Shown: positions 24,001-36,898, counted from the first letter of the stretch. The stretch: 64,000 bases of DNA from Apostichopus japonicus (GCF_037975245.1 NC_092571.1:6986501-7050500); one strand, 5' to 3'. The notes: generated by a model not told the origin, from the sequence alone. Made by a program: numbers and translations.

Positions 24001-27000
24001 TATGTACACATTCACTGTTTATATAATCCTTTGACAATTGAGAATCAGGTGGATTGTGACTTAATCTTAGAGGGCTTTATAGTAATATAAACTTATTTTA
24101 TTGCTACTTTTGTGGGTGCTGTGACTTTAGTAAACTAACCAGTTAAGACCATATCTAGTTATAATTGGAATCTCTACTGTATGTGATTGTGAGGTCATAA
24201 GTTCATCACCATGGGGGTTAATGTGAATCAGTCTATTGCTATACTTGGTACAAGATGAAACAAACTCAGGAATCAGGACCACATCTAATGTATGCTGTGG
24301 CCTAGGGCAATGAATTGCTTATATAACTGAGGCATTATTCCTGGAAGGGTAAGAAAGGCAGTCCTGAATAGTGCAAAGACTACCCTCACAACTTAGACAG
24401 ATGAGGGCACAGATAGAAAAACAAAAGTTGTTTAGGTATAGTGAAGTTTAAGGTAGCATACGCCCATTTAAAGCCCCATTGACTTACACACTAAATCACA
24501 AAAGTAATGTGGTCTCTAAGTCTAGATAGAAGTTTTCACTAGCTAAACGCACCCATCACCGGATAGCTGACAAGTTGGCCTTTCATGGCACCATCAATTT
24601 TCCATACCATGACCGCGCAGATTTGTTGCTATCCGAGCTGGAAGTTTCGTCACTTGTAAACAAACCTCTTCACTCAGTAGTAAACAATTTTCCTACGCTG
24701 CTCCTGGGAGGCCTAAAGGGGTCTAAAATTGCCTCAATTGACCCAATTTTCTCACCACATGTACTTCCATTCATGCTCTTTAACATGCAAGCCATAAAAA
24801 AATAGATCAGGATTGATAACAGGTCAAAAAAGATGTTCTCCTGCTGCTTTTTGGCACTTTTCCGGAAGGAGAACAATCGAGCGGATGGATATAGACTCTA
24901 ATAGGAGTATGCCACCTTGGGGCAATTCTGGTGCACCATGTGGAAAGCTTTGTATGGGAGGTCTGTGGAGATCATTGGGTCAGATTGTTGAACCTAACAT
25001 GTTAGTACCCTGGATAGGCCAACTAGAGTTCAAAGTCTTTCAGTTTCTCAATATGATACTACAAAATATATGTCTTTTCTTGTTACATTGTGAATTTTCT
25101 CAGACCTTGAGATTCAATGTGTACATTTGTTATGTTGAAATACCCCCAAAGGTACTGAGTTGGTGAAGTGGGAGAGGAATAGTTTATTTCTTACCACAGT
25201 ACCTGGTTTAAGTACAATAAGTAATACTTAACATGATGCTGCATGGTATGAAATTATGAATGGCTGTGCCAAATGCTGAAAAACCTAAAGAAAATGCCTG
25301 TAGATATACTTATATGTACAGTCTTGCAATGGACGATTTGAGCCAACGATAACAAATTTTATCTAGGAAACTTGTTATAGTAGGTCTACAGTACATCCAT
25401 GCATATTAGGTTTGACTACTTAAATATTTACTTCATCAAAAGTTACAAATATGGGAGATCAAATCAAATCAAACAAGAAAATATTGTAACCTTTTCTGTA
25501 AAACATCAGCTAAAGACTAATGTGAACCTGTTGGGAGGACAATTGTGCAAAGGAGTAAGAATTAAACTCAAGAATGTGATCAGAGTACTGTATGTGTAAA
25601 GCAGTTAGCAAGTTTTCATTGAAGGTATTCTACATTTTAAATTAAAGCCTATAGAAGCCGAGAAAACAAACATAATTACAAAATCACAAGAAATGTAAAA
25701 TTACAAGAAACAGTAGCATCAGGGTGGGGAAGGGGAGGGGATAGGGGACCGGACAGGGGCGAGTGTAAATCCAGTTGAATATGAGTGTGCCTGAAAACAG
25801 TACAGTGAGCAGTGAGCACTGTCGTTATGTACAGTAGTCAACATAATGCATTTGCTGCCAGTTTTGTGACAAACCTGAATAAGGTTATGATTTGTAGGTA
25901 GTTGTGTCATTGTGCTAAACTAACAACCATGACCCCTTCATACATGGACTAACAGCTCAATGTTACTGGTAATATCATCAATCAACAGTGTGGAATTTTT
26001 GAGGTTTGGAGCACGTCCATACAGTAGATCACCAAATGGTTGAAAAAGTGACAAGTATCTGTGAAATATTTTAAGGAACAAACTGAGAGTTTGCAAGACC
26101 TGCAAATTTAGTTGTTTGTTAATTTATTTTAGCTATGATACCTGTCCCTAAGGGCAAGTTGCAGTTTTGGCTGAGTATCTACAGTAATTCATCAAGATAG
26201 ATACCGATCTGTTTCAAGCTTTTGTTTCTCCACCTAAAGTTGCAACAACTTGTTAGATCTCAGTGAATCTGTCATGTTTGCCACTGTTTTTTATTAGCTG
26301 CTTCTGTTGTGTAGTGTCTTGTCTGTTTCTAATTTTAAGTTCTAACGGTGAATATTATCAGAATTAGCAATATTCCCACTCAGTCCCAGAAGACTTTGTT
26401 TGTTGCATAATAGGATAATGGATGAGCTTTACCTTTGATTATAATGTATTTAGAAATCTGATATATTTGCCTGGATTGTTTGTGGTGCTAATGACACTTT
26501 CATACTCTACTATAATTTGTTGTTTTGTCTTTGTGAAAAGATGGAGATACTTTCTTTGTGGCAGGCAGAGAATTAACAGCTGGCTTTAAAGGTTGCCAAT
26601 GGGAATCCATAAACTTGCAGCAAACAAGCTGAACTATACTAGTAATTTCTGTTCAGTCTGGTGAATGGAGCTGCTTTTACTGAAGTCAGTCAAGTGATAT
26701 GCTGATAGGTCGTATTATTAAAACTAGTCAATACAAACAGTTAACAGTGATTGTCAATGTATCCTTCCTATGTGGCATGTTCAGTCAAGTGATATAGGCT
26801 GATAGGTTGTACAGTATCATTAAAACTAGTCAATGAAAACACTTAACATGGATTGTCAATGTATCCTTCCTCTGTGGTGTGTTCAGTCAAGTGATATATG
26901 CTGATAGGTCGTATCATTAAAACTAGTCAATACAAACAATTAACATGGATTGTCAATGTATCCTTCCTCTGTGGTGTGTTCAGTCAAGTGATATAGGCTG

Positions 27001-30000
27001 ATAGGTTGTATCATTAAAACTAGTCAATACAAACAATTAACAGGGATTGTCAATGCATCCTTTCTCTGTGGTGTGTTCAGTCAAGTGATATAGGCTGATA
27101 CATCGTATCATTAAAACTAGTCAATACAAACAATTAACATGGATTGTCAATGTATCCTTTCTCTGTGGTGTGTTTAGTCAAGTGATATAGGCTGATAGGT
27201 TGTATCATTAAAACTAGTCAATAAAAACAGTTAACAGTGATTGTCAATGTATCCTTCCTATGTGGCGTGTTCAGTCAAGTGATATAGGCTGATAGGTTGT
27301 ACAGTATCATTAAAACTAGTCAATAAAAACACTTAACATGGATTGTCAATGTATCCTTTCTCTGTGGTGTGTTTAGTCAAGTGATATAGGCTGATAGGTT
27401 GTATCATTAAAACTAGTCAATACAAACAATTAACAGTGATTGTCAATGTATCCTTCCTCTGTGGTGTGTTCAGTCAAGTGATATAGGCTGATAGGTTGTA
27501 TCATTAAAACTAGTCAATACAAACAATTAACATGGATTGTCAATGTATCCTTTCTCTGTGGTGTGTTCAGTCAAGTGATATAGGCTGATAGGTTGTATCA
27601 TTAAAACTAGTCAATACAAACAATTAACATGGATTGTCAATGTATCCTTTCTCTGTGGTGTGTTCAGTCAAGTGATATAGGCTGATAGGTTGTATCATTA
27701 AAACTAGTCAATACAAACAATTAACATGGATTGTCAATGTATCCTTTCTCTGTGGTGTGTTCAGTCAAGTGATATAGGCTGATACATCGTATCATTAAAA
27801 CTAGTCAATACAAACAATTAACATGGATTGTCAATGTATCCTTTCTCTGTGGTGTGTTCAGTCAAGTGATATAGGCTGATACATCGTATCATTAAAACTA
27901 GTCAATACAAACAATTAACATGGATTGTCAATGTATCCTTCCTCTGTGGTGTGTTCAGTCAAGTGATATAGGCTGATAGGTTGTATCATTAAAACTAGTC
28001 AATAAAAACAATTAACAGTGATTGTCAATGTATCCTTCCTATGTGGCATGTTCAGTCAAGTGATATAGGCTGATAGGTTGTACAGTATCATTAAAACTAG
28101 TCAATAAAAACACTTAACATGGATTGTCAATGTATCCTTTCTCTGTGGTGTGTTCGGTCAAGTGATATACAGTAGGCTGATAGGTTGTATCATTAAAACT
28201 AGTCAATAAAAACAGTTAACAGTGATTGTCAATGTATCCTTCCTATGTGGCGTGTTCAGTCAAGTGATATAGGCTGATAGGTTGTATCATTAAAACTAGT
28301 CAATAAAAACAATTAACAGTGATTGTCAATGTATCCTTCCTATGTGGCATGTTCAGTCAAGTGATATAGGCTGATAGGTTGTACAGTATCATTAAAACTA
28401 GTCAATAAAAACACTTAACATGGATTGTCAATGTATCCTTTCTCTGTGGTGTGTTCGGTCAAGTGATATAAGCTGATAGGTTGTATTATTAAAACTAGTC
28501 AATAAAAACAGTTAACAGTGATTGTCAATGTATCCTTCCTATGTGGCGTGTTCAGTCAAGTGATATAGGCTGATAGGTTGTATCATTAAAACTAGTCAAT
28601 AAAAACAGTTAACAGTGATTGTCAATGTATCCTTCCTATGTGGCGTGTTCAGTCAAGTGATATAGGCTGATAGGTTGTATCATTAAAACTAGTCAATAAA
28701 AACAATTAACAGTGATTGTCAATGTATCCTTCCTATGTGGCATGTTCAGTCAAGTGATATAGGCTGATAGGTTGTACAGTATCATTAAAACTAGTCAATA
28801 AAAACACTTAACATGGATTGTCAATGTATCCTTTCTCTGTGGTGTGTTCGGTCAAGTGATATAAGCTGATAGGTTGTATTATTAAAACTAGTCAATACAA
28901 AGAGTTAACAGTGATTGTCAATGTATCCTTCCTCTGTGGTGTGTTCGGTCAAGGGATAAATATAGGCTGATAGGTCGTATTATTAAAACTAGTCAATACA
29001 AACAGTTAACAGGGATTGTCAATGCATCCTTCCCCTGGTGTGTTCGGTCAAGTGAAAAAAATAGGCTGATAGGTCGTATCATTAAAACTAGTCAATACAA
29101 ACAGTTAACAGGGATTGTCAATGCATCCTTCCTCTGTGGTGGTGTGTCCAGTCAAGTGCATCTCGCTTCATTACACAATTCTTCTCCTTTCAGGAAACCA
29201 CCTACAGAAACTTTTACAAGATCGAATTCAAGCCCCACGACTTCAAGCGGTTTCTTCTCAAAGACGTTGGTTTCTCCACTTGTGAAGTAATTGGGACACC
29301 AGTGAACCAGTCAAAAGGTATCAAATTACTGTTGTAAATGGTTTTGTCTTTATAGGGCAGAGGAGGCGGGTTTAATCCCTCAATTGGAGCTTTGAATGTT
29401 TATATCTCTTTCTTTAATCTGACCTTCTTTGTGACTGGCAAGAGTCCAGTTTGGTAAATGTTAATACTACATCGAATTGTAGTATGTTGTCCTAGGTTGT
29501 TGTTCAAAAATATTGCCAAAAGAATACAGGCCGGTATTTGGATGTCGTCCTCAAATGAGTTGGGGCAGTTATTAAAAAAACATCTTGAATTTTCAAAATC
29601 TACACGGAAGATCTAATAGACGTAGTACTTCAAACTTTGCTGAATGCTGATAAAATGTACTGATCATTTTCATGGTACACACACCAGTGTCAGCTGAATG
29701 ATGAGAGCTGATCTTCACAAGCAAAATAGGTAAAGGCTTGTAAGGAGTGAAAGGGTGAAACAAACCAGCGCTCAGTTCATCCATGCTAAATGCTAACTCT
29801 CACGTACCTCTATTATCCAAGAGTTGACTCTATGTTCAATCGACCTAACATCAGTCACCGCACAGCATTAACCTTACTATCTACTATCAAACTTTTAAGT
29901 TATGCTTTGTTGAAATTTGTGACATTGCACAATCCTTTGTTGTAGCAAGGTTACAGACTGGAGGATAAATGTTGGGGAAATCTTCATTCTCAGGGCATTG

Positions 30001-30514
30001 AGAGCAGTTAATGTGATTTACTGTTCCATCATCCTTCAAAGTGATAATATAAAGTAATATTCACTATGTGGAAACTCACGCCAAAGCAATGTTGTAATAG
30101 ATATCAGCGACAGGAAGCATGTTGTTATTATTGCATTACTTATCCTTGTGGTACATATAAATTTCTGATATTCTTCCTTAAAAGTTTTATGCTGTTATTG
30201 ATATGAATTATGAATATGATATGAATTGTTATGAATTATGTGGTACATCTCGTACTTGCTATTTAGACATGTCGACCGTTTATGTTAACTTTATTTTTCT
30301 TGCAGGCTTTAGGAGACAGCTGTTGCTGTTTAAGAAGCTGAACCGAAGACCAGCAGATGCTCAGATTGCTCAGAGTATAGAGTTAAATCATAAGGACTCC
30401 TCAAGCCAATCTTCCTTGGAAAGTAGTAACCCTCCAGCTAGCTTACACTGTCTAGTACATAAGGAAGCTACAAAATGGAAAGACCGACCTAAAGAGGACA
30501 AAACCAATCTGTGA
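13652..30514 (+). CDS. MEPCE: MEPCE, 7SK snRNA methylphosphate capping enzyme (gene span, 4 coding exons)
   Basis: Exons 13652-15043, 19732-19950, 29194-29317 and 30306-30514 join in phase to 647 aa. MEPCE transfers a methyl group from S-adenosylmethionine to the gamma-phosphate at the 5' end of 7SK RNA and stays in the 7SK-LARP7 particle that holds P-TEFb inactive in the nucleus. The basic N-terminus has KKRRK and RKRKRR clusters. The block [19 protein letters not shown] (127-148) with DPLKLN (179-184) matches human MEPCE as I remember it, and separates this from BCDIN3D. The methyltransferase follows: [13 protein letters not shown] (329-341), SAM-binding motif [10 protein letters not shown] (363-371), VGMDID (386-391), then [14 protein letters not shown] and [12 protein letters not shown] in exon 2. 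A conserved GF.R..LLFKK strand is in exon 4. The start is the first ATG in frame in strong context (gtgaagATGt). Confidence 0.94.
15044..19731 (+). other. MEPCE intron 1
   Basis: 4.7 kb of AT-rich sequence. At ~15650-16090 and ~18360-18790 there are diverged segments rich in aaggtca / ggtcaaa motifs, related to the repeats at 37.4-37.8 kb. It also holds MITE family A copy 2 and a (TA)n tract at ~18125. No exon recognised. Confidence 0.5.
17454..17814 (-). mobile_element. TTAA-flanked MITE family A, copy 2
   Basis: 361 bp, reverse orientation to copy 1, between TTAA at 17450 and TTAA at 17815; ends AGGCATTGAAGACTCGC and AGGGTGTGAAGACTCGC. In MEPCE intron 1. Confidence 0.85.
19732..19950 (+). 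CDS. MEPCE: MEPCE exon 2 (central Bin3 methyltransferase)
   Basis: Acceptor tttttttatttgcag|GGT, donor ATGACA|gtaagt; 73 whole codons, [11 protein letters not shown] to KKKMT. It holds the most conserved Bin3 block, [15 protein letters not shown] then [11 protein letters not shown]. Confidence 0.95.
20008..20045 (+). promoter_or_regulatory. G-quadruplex-forming tract after MEPCE exon 2
   Basis: Six or more runs of three to seven G on the coding strand within ~40 bp, about 60 bp downstream of the exon-2 donor. Such a tract in pre-mRNA could fold and affect exon-2 splicing. Confidence 0.5.
20265..20997. mobile_element. 733-bp TIR element, superfamily uncertain
   Basis: Ends CAGGCGCGGATCCAG and, inverted, CAGGGGCGGATGCAG, bounded by a 5-bp direct repeat CTTAT (20260-20264, 20998-21002). 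A second internal end-like sequence near 20640-20652 suggests a nested or composite structure. It shares a ~100-bp segment (ggtggcgctccgcttaga) with the elements at 39.2 and 47.3 kb. No transposase. Confidence 0.65.
21455..23732. mobile_element. 2.28-kb foldback (long inverted repeat) element
   Basis: Two ~880-bp arms (21455 to ~22335 and ~22855 to 23732) are near-perfect reverse complements. An inner palindrome (~22340-22450 / 22560-22670) and a short unique centre lie between them. Termini are GGGTCATTCC...GGAATGACCC, flanked by CACT on both sides (21451, 23733). Matching ORFs in the two arms are only mirror images. Superfamily not assigned. In MEPCE intron 2. Confidence 0.85.
23737..26680 (+). 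other. MEPCE intron 2, middle part
   Basis: AT-rich. A ~470-bp segment (24447-24920) has inverted ends AAGGTAGCATACGCC / AAGGTGGCATACTCC and two short ORFs of no recognised family; it may be another MITE. A G-rich tract lies at 25724-25760. No exon recognised. Confidence 0.4.
26684..29158 (+). repeat. 97-bp minisatellite, ~25 copies, ending at the MEPCE exon-3 acceptor
   Basis: Units run from cagtcaagtgatatagg through aaaactagtcaata to tctgtggtgtgttc. Variants, such as a four-base insert giving ttgtacagtatc, recur at intervals of several units and show higher-order duplication. The array stops ~35 bp before exon 3. Confidence 0.95.
29194..29317 (+). CDS. MEPCE: MEPCE exon 3
   Basis: Acceptor cttctcctttcag|GAA, donor TCAAAAG|gtatca; begins [17 protein letters not shown] and includes [13 protein letters not shown], matching the family's C-terminal ET.YKNYY and VGFSS.E blocks. 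It ends in phase 1. The donor is non-optimal, and the exon begins ~35 bp after a 97-bp minisatellite. Confidence 0.93.
29318..30305 (+). other. MEPCE intron 3
   Basis: About 1 kb of AT-rich intron; no repeats or RNA genes recognised. Confidence 0.6.
30306..30514 (+). CDS. MEPCE: MEPCE exon 4 (terminal coding exon)
   Basis: Acceptor ..ttttcttgcag|GC completes a Gly codon, giving [15 protein letters not shown], the last conserved strand of the domain. A lineage-specific tail follows ([24 protein letters not shown]) and a TGA at 30512. Two AATAAA signals lie ~250 bp downstream (30766, 30776). Confidence 0.88.
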
Positions 30515-30765
30515 CAAGATTGATTCACAGTCAGGCATCTAAAACCCATTCACTTTGCTGTATGTTAACACTGCCAGTAGAACTCAGCCAGTAAGAAGTC
30601 ACCGGTGGTAAATACAGTGTGAGGACTTACTCGTTAAATAAGTGAAGAAAGAAACTAAAGTTAAAATCAGAATTGTTCTAGACATGATATGTGTGATCAA
30701 AGTGAGACCGTATGTTGGAGAACACTTAGACTTAATGGAAATCTGAGGTAGAACAGTCTCAGTGA

Positions 30766-30781
30766 AATAAAGAGCAATAAA
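30766..30781 (+). terminator. Candidate MEPCE poly(A) signals
   Basis: Two AATAAA hexamers at 30766-30771 and 30776-30781, about 250 bp after the exon-4 stop codon, would give a short 3'UTR. Confidence 0.45.
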
Positions 30782-31497
30782 TGCCAAAGCAAACAAACAA
30801 ATAAACAAGTAAACAGAACCATACAAGGTAGTGGGAAGCAAAGCATTGAGAGTGAGTCCTTCCATTAAAGTTATACAATCATTGTAGCAAAGGGACTGAA
30901 AATTTACGTTTGTATGTGTAAGCATTCAATGAGATTGTTCCATTTAGCATGAATGCTCCCTTTTAAAAAGTGTATAACTTTGTGCTTGTGATACCACTTG
31001 TTTCTTCTTGGTTTTGGGTTACAGTATGTGGAAATATTTCTGTTTCATACTCACTGATGAGTTGCATGATAGTTTACCTATATATTCTCTGTGGGTTTGA
31101 TTGTCACAGTCATCTACTTACAGTCAGGGGTGTCTGCAACAGTATATTTTGGGCTATCAGTTCAAGTTAACGTTTCTGATATTTGAATGAGGACTTTATT
31201 TTCATCATTGAGAAGTTATAGACTTAAAACAAGTTCCATATGGCAGAGGAAGCCTACAAGAATTAGAATCTCAACAATTACATCTAATATGCTTATTGTC
31301 TGATCAAGAATCCTGCAATAATAATGGTAGTTGTTAAGTTGCTTCTGCATTGCTGAGATGCTTGACCCTAAAAGGGCTTCATATCGCACAATAAAAGGTG
31401 GAATCTGGCCATTTAATTTCAATTTCACACAATGATTATCATTTGTATATTTACTGTGGCATTACAGAAAGATTGTTCTACACTGCTTTGATTTGAT

Positions 31498-31910
31498 TGT
31501 GTTACGGTTCCCTTAACCGAACAGTGATAGTGTGTTACAGTCTCCCGAACAGTGATAGTGTGTTACAGTCCCCCGAACAGTGATAGTGTGTAACAGTCCC
31601 CCGAACAGTGATAGTGTGTTACAGTCTCCCAAACAGTGATAGTGTGTTACAGTCCCCCGAACAGTGATAGTGTGTAACAGTCCCCCGAACAGTGATAGTG
31701 TGTTACGGTCCCCTTAACCGAACAGTGATAGTGTGTTACGGTCCCCTTAACCGAACAGTGATAGCGTGTTACGGTGCCCTTAACCGAACAGTGATAGCGT
31801 GTTACGGTTCCCTTAACCGAACAGTGATAGCATGCTACGGTCCCCTTAACCGAACAGTGAAAGTGTGTTACGGTCCCCTTAACCAAACAGTGGTCCCCTT
31901 TGGTGGCTGC
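31498..31910 (+). repeat. 28/33-bp minisatellite
   Basis: About 13 units of gtgttacrgtcccc..gaacagtgata. The proximal units are ~28 bp and the distal ones 33 bp; the latter are multiples of three, so both strands stay open for 70-90 codons. No splice sites or start context support translation. Confidence 0.9.
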
Positions 31911-33975
31911 TGAGTGAAGATATCTCATGATTGATGATAATTTATCAGAATTGATGTGGAACCATATTTAAAATTCAGCCCTGAATAAAGAGAGCAAGGG
32001 ATAATTTGTGGTATAGCCAAAATGCTTCACAAGATGGTCGACATGCTACACAAACCAAAAGATACATATCAAATTATTAAACTTTGTAAATTAGAACATG
32101 GAACAATAAAGAAAACAATCGCAGCTGACATTCTACATAAAACCCCAAGCTGAAAGGTCACTTTCTTTAAAAGCATATTATATAACAGATATATCTCATG
32201 TTGATATTCAAATTAGAATTAAAAAAACCCCACATAATACAAGCATAGAGTAGCACCTTCACGCACTTGTTCAGAATGACCTTTGAACAGACAAATAGAC
32301 AACAAGTAGGGTCATAGGTCAACTATATGTATGACTTGAGTAGCGAATCAAAGACGTGACTACTGCCACCACATGTTAGTGATGTTTTTAGCTTGCTTGG
32401 TACTAAAGCAATTCTCTGCCATGTTTGACTACAGGTGCTTATGAAGACTATTGATCAGGTACGATATTAGATGCCGTCCCTGCTTTTCATTTTACCAAGA
32501 TTTTATTTATTTTATTATTTAGGATGAAACAAATGTGCCATAGCATATGGTCTTGTTTGTTTAATGAGAATATCATTTAATTAATGGAAATAGTAATTAC
32601 CTGTAACGTCTCATTCCTGATGCTACTTCGAAGGCATTATATTATTTTATATAACAAAACCACCGATTGAAGGAGATGTTTTGTTTTTGCCCCTTGTGCA
32701 TATTTAAACCATACATTCCACAATCTCAGGGGCACACGTGGGATGAATTTATGTTCAGTTATGATGAAGATTTGGCGAGGTTTTGTCCGTGATTACCATA
32801 TGATGGATGAAATATTCTTTATATGGTTATATACCACTAAAATATAACACTGTTGGTCATATCACATTTGTAGTTATGTTCATAATTCCACCAGGCATTT
32901 CATGAACAAACAATGATTCTAAAGAAGAATGTTTGTTGATTGATAGATTATGCAAATTTTTTCATCCTAAAGGGTTAGATTTTTTCCATAAAGAAACCAT
33001 TTGCAAAATTGATAATTAAAAAATGATACTATTGTAGAAAAGCATAACTATTTTTGAAAATGGAAAGTTGCATGGATTTCAATTAACATGTAGCTGTGAT
33101 TACCGCACTGCAGGAATTAAAGGAGTTAACACTTCATAATATTCTCTGATATCCCAGTATTCGAATCACCTTGTGAATTGCTAAAATTACCAAGAGAAGA
33201 AACTTCAGAATTGTGCAAGTAACATAACTCAATTCTTGTTTGTTGCCTAGTACCAACTACAGTTAAAATGTTGTCTCTGTTAAAAAAGTAGAATTGCATA
33301 TCTCATTTTCATGCGGTATTGTGTAATTGCTGTCAGTTTGGGTTGCATGTGATGCCTGATTTTAATTGACTCTAAACTAAAATGTAAGTTGAATGATATA
33401 CCAAGTTGTGCTTTTACGTTGTTCTATCGAAAGGGCATTAGGGATGCTTCACAAACACTTTATATCTTTTATCAACTAACCTTTAGGTGAGCAGAAAGGC
33501 GAAACTCAAGGGAATTAGGAAGAGAGGGCAGCATATAATGTTCTATGGCACATCAATACAACAAATGGTTACATTGTTTATTCAGCTTCTGATTTACAAT
33601 ACATGATTCTATTAGGACATTAAAGTTGACTTTGAATGTAAGAGTGGGGTGGGCTAGTGAGTGCTTTATCATTCATATTGGTATTTTACTCTGAAGCCAA
33701 ACAGAAGATGGGAAAAGATGTTTCAGGTTTATCAGTTTCCTCTCGGTATAAGTCGATGATTCAAATATCTCCTCTGAAATTGCTGTATTCCAACTCTCAG
33801 CTTAATTCTTTAGTATATCACACCATGCTGTCTGTGTACATTGAAACCATGTGCGTAAAACTGTCTGTCTGTGATACTCTTAACTTTGTAAAAGGTGCAG
33901 TTTCACAATCCATTTTAACTTGAAGCATCATTGCATTATTTACAAGTCAAACGCAAGATGACTTATTGTGTCACT

Positions 33976-34298
33976 CAGGGGGGTAGGAAGCTTCCAAAAA
34001 GTGGGGGGGGGGACAACATCAGAGGGGCACTTTCTCATTCCACAACCACCACTTGTTATGCTATAAACCGATACACACCGGCAATATCACTCAAATATAT
34101 TTATGATGTGTTAGTATGCTATCAGTACCATTATGGTGTACGTGAATAATTAAAATAAAATATTAAAATTAACAAAGGCTTTAGATACCCAAAAGACAGT
34201 TCTTCATCAAAGGGGCACATTTTATTTGGCAGTAGGGCACATTTGCTATTTTGGAAAGAAGTGGGGGGGGGGCATGCCCCCCGGCTCCTACACCCCTG
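33976..34298. mobile_element. hAT-type non-autonomous element 2
   Basis: 323 bp with ends CAGGGGGGTAGGA and, inverted, CAGGGGTGTAGGA. Flanked by a perfect 8-bp duplication GTGTCACT (33968-33975, 34299-34306). G-runs just inside each end are complementary. Confidence 0.9.
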
Positions 34299-34965
34299 GT
34301 GTCACTTACACTGATACAAAAATGGATGGATAAATTAATCACAAAGCAGACCTACAGTAGTGAATACATTCTTCTTGTTTTGAAAGAAGAAAACTTTCTC
34401 CCGATATTTTTTCAAATAGGCGGTAGTTAGTCTGCTAAATAAAGTACAAAATTGTCTAACACAAGCAAAGAGATGACATATTTTCATTTTGAACATTAAT
34501 AAAATGTGGAACATCATGTCTGTTTACATTTCACATTAAAAACATCTTAAAAATCTCTAACAAAGATACAATTGACCAATTATTCATATTAACGGATGTA
34601 TTGCAACATAACGGAAAAACAAGTGCTAGTGTTTATTTTTTCATTGGATACTCTTGCTGATGTTGGCTGAAATATTTAAAGCATTTCCTAAAGGGGTATT
34701 TTGTTTATTTAATAGTTGTCTGCAAGAAATGCGCCTCTTTCAAATACGAAAAGCTTTTTACCTAAATCCTGATGTAACCAAATATCACAAATAGTGTCTG
34801 CTATAATGATGCAAGAAATCAATCAATGATACAAAATGTGTACAACTACGTAATGTTAGCTAGCAAGGGGTCTTTTTAACCGAGCAGAAGATTTGTACAT
34901 ATTGTTAATTCTCTCTGCTTTCTGGGAAATTTCATTGGCAAGAAAATATTGATGCTGCTTTAAAA

Positions 34966-35223
34966 TTTGGTTTGTTGAAGCAAGCAATTTTCTTTGAATA
35001 AACGAAGCTGTGCCTTGTGATAATCCCTTTCCTGGGCAGCTTATTAACTTAACTTTTGGTTTGATGAAGCAGCAATTTTCTTTGAATAAGCGTAGCTTTG
35101 CCATGTGATAATCCCTTTCCTGGGCAGCTTATTAACTTTAATTCTGTTTCTTTGAGGCAGCAATTTGCTATGAATAAGCGGAGCTTTTCCATGTCATATT
35201 TCCTGGGCAGCTTATCAACTTTG
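34966..35223 (+). repeat. ~90-bp tandem repeat x 3
   Basis: Three diverged units sharing gcagcaattt, ctttgaataagcg and cctgggcagctta. The last is the most diverged. Confidence 0.75.
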
Positions 35224-36898
35224 CATCATGATATTCATTTCAGATGAGGGCGAAACATTTGTTGGTGTTCACTGGGGCTGGATGTGATTATTACCATTGT
35301 AGCAAAAAGTGAATTGGATGGAACAGTAAATTAAAATAGGAACTGTGGCTACCTTTGTGTGGCAATATCAGGAAGATATCTAACTTTTATTAAATACTGT
35401 CAGATTTTGATCAGCTCTGGATACCTTTGGTAAACATGGCATGAATTTCTGAAGTGGTGTTTAACTTTTCTACTGCAGCGATACCAAGCAGTGTTTGTTA
35501 TTGGTATTAAACTACGGTTGCCCATATTTACAAAATGCAGCTGATGTACTAAGCGTTCCGATTTGAATCAAATTGAAATTGGAACTTATTATTGTAATTA
35601 GATGTTTTTGTACCATGCATCAGACTCTTAAATGTTTACTTTAAGCAAACTACTACCACTTCAGTGGTTTGCATTCTCTCTGAGAATTGCTATGACGTAC
35701 CCAGTAGTACCATCATTGAGCTGTACTACAAGCATTGAGAGGGATAATAACAAAGTTTTGACATTTAAAAACAAAATTTATAATACAGAGTAGCACATTG
35801 TTCTAAATCAGACCTTAAAACCTTGTTCCATTGTTGAGATTATAATATTGCAGTTTATTTTTATTAGTGCAATATTCTGGAATGTTATACAAGGACTACA
35901 CCAACAGTTGTTGTTGTTTTTTCAACCAAAAGTGAAATGATTAGATAACCATGGAAAAAAAAAAAAATCTAACTTTGGGAAGGGATGTCTTTTTGTTTTA
36001 GTGAGGTGTGACCAAGTGACTTCATAAAAAATTAAATATCGATTTCAGTTGCAGGTGTTGGGTCCTGATTTAGTCACTGAAAAAAGTGGTTTTGTGTATG
36101 ACATCACAAGTTCTTACTCAATGTAATTTTCCAATTTTAATGAATAAATTTCAGAATCTTATGTGTTCCTTTTCATTTGCTATGCATTATATCTGTTTTG
36201 AGTTTTACACATAGTTATCCTTTTTTTTCTTATAAAATTGGTATGATTTATTGAAATATGCATTGCCAGGGGTAAGGAGAGTAGTCTGTTAATATTTGTT
36301 CTCATATTTACTGACTGTCTCTGAAGTAACATCTCATTTTGTTTGCCTAAGTTGATTCTTTGAGGATTACTACTTGGCCGTATGAGATGAAGGTACAAAT
36401 TTGATATTAAATACAATTGTCCCTTTACATTGCAATGATTTGTTTGGTAATATTTTGCTGTGAGATTCGACTAATAAATTTTAGAAGTATGTCTCTCTCG
36501 TAAGAAAATAAGAAAGTTCATGTGAAGTAATATAGAAATCCATTCTTCTATTCTCTAAAGATCAGTTAAGAGGAGCATACTGTTTACTTTTTCGGAATGT
36601 TTTCCTCTGCAAAATTCATATTTCCATTCTGTATAACTTAAAGCAAAACCAGAAAGCCAACTGGCTTAGTGATTCCTTGTCAAATTTTGTATGAAAACAT
36701 TCAGCAATAATACTGCAAACAAGGGTTCTAATTGTTTCTAAGAACAGTCACGGAAGATATAGCCTTGGCACAAAACCAAACAACGTAACTGATCCACTCT
36801 CAGTCCCCTTACATCGAGACACGCTGTATGACAATATTACAGTAAATGTGCATCACGAGTCCCTTGGAGAACAGATACTAAACATGATCTTAGCTTAA

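Noticed and set aside
24575-25166. Two consecutive plus-strand ORFs (76 and 117 codons) in MEPCE intron 2
   Set aside because: No recognisable domain, no splice context, and they straddle a putative TIR element.
26684-29158. Regular repeats that could suggest a CRISPR-like array (also at 55.2 and 59.5 kb)
   Set aside because: Units are directly adjacent without unique spacers, and the genome is eukaryotic; these are minisatellites.
31647-31928. Repetitive ORFs on both strands
   Set aside because: Produced by a 33-bp tandem unit; no start context, splice sites or family match.
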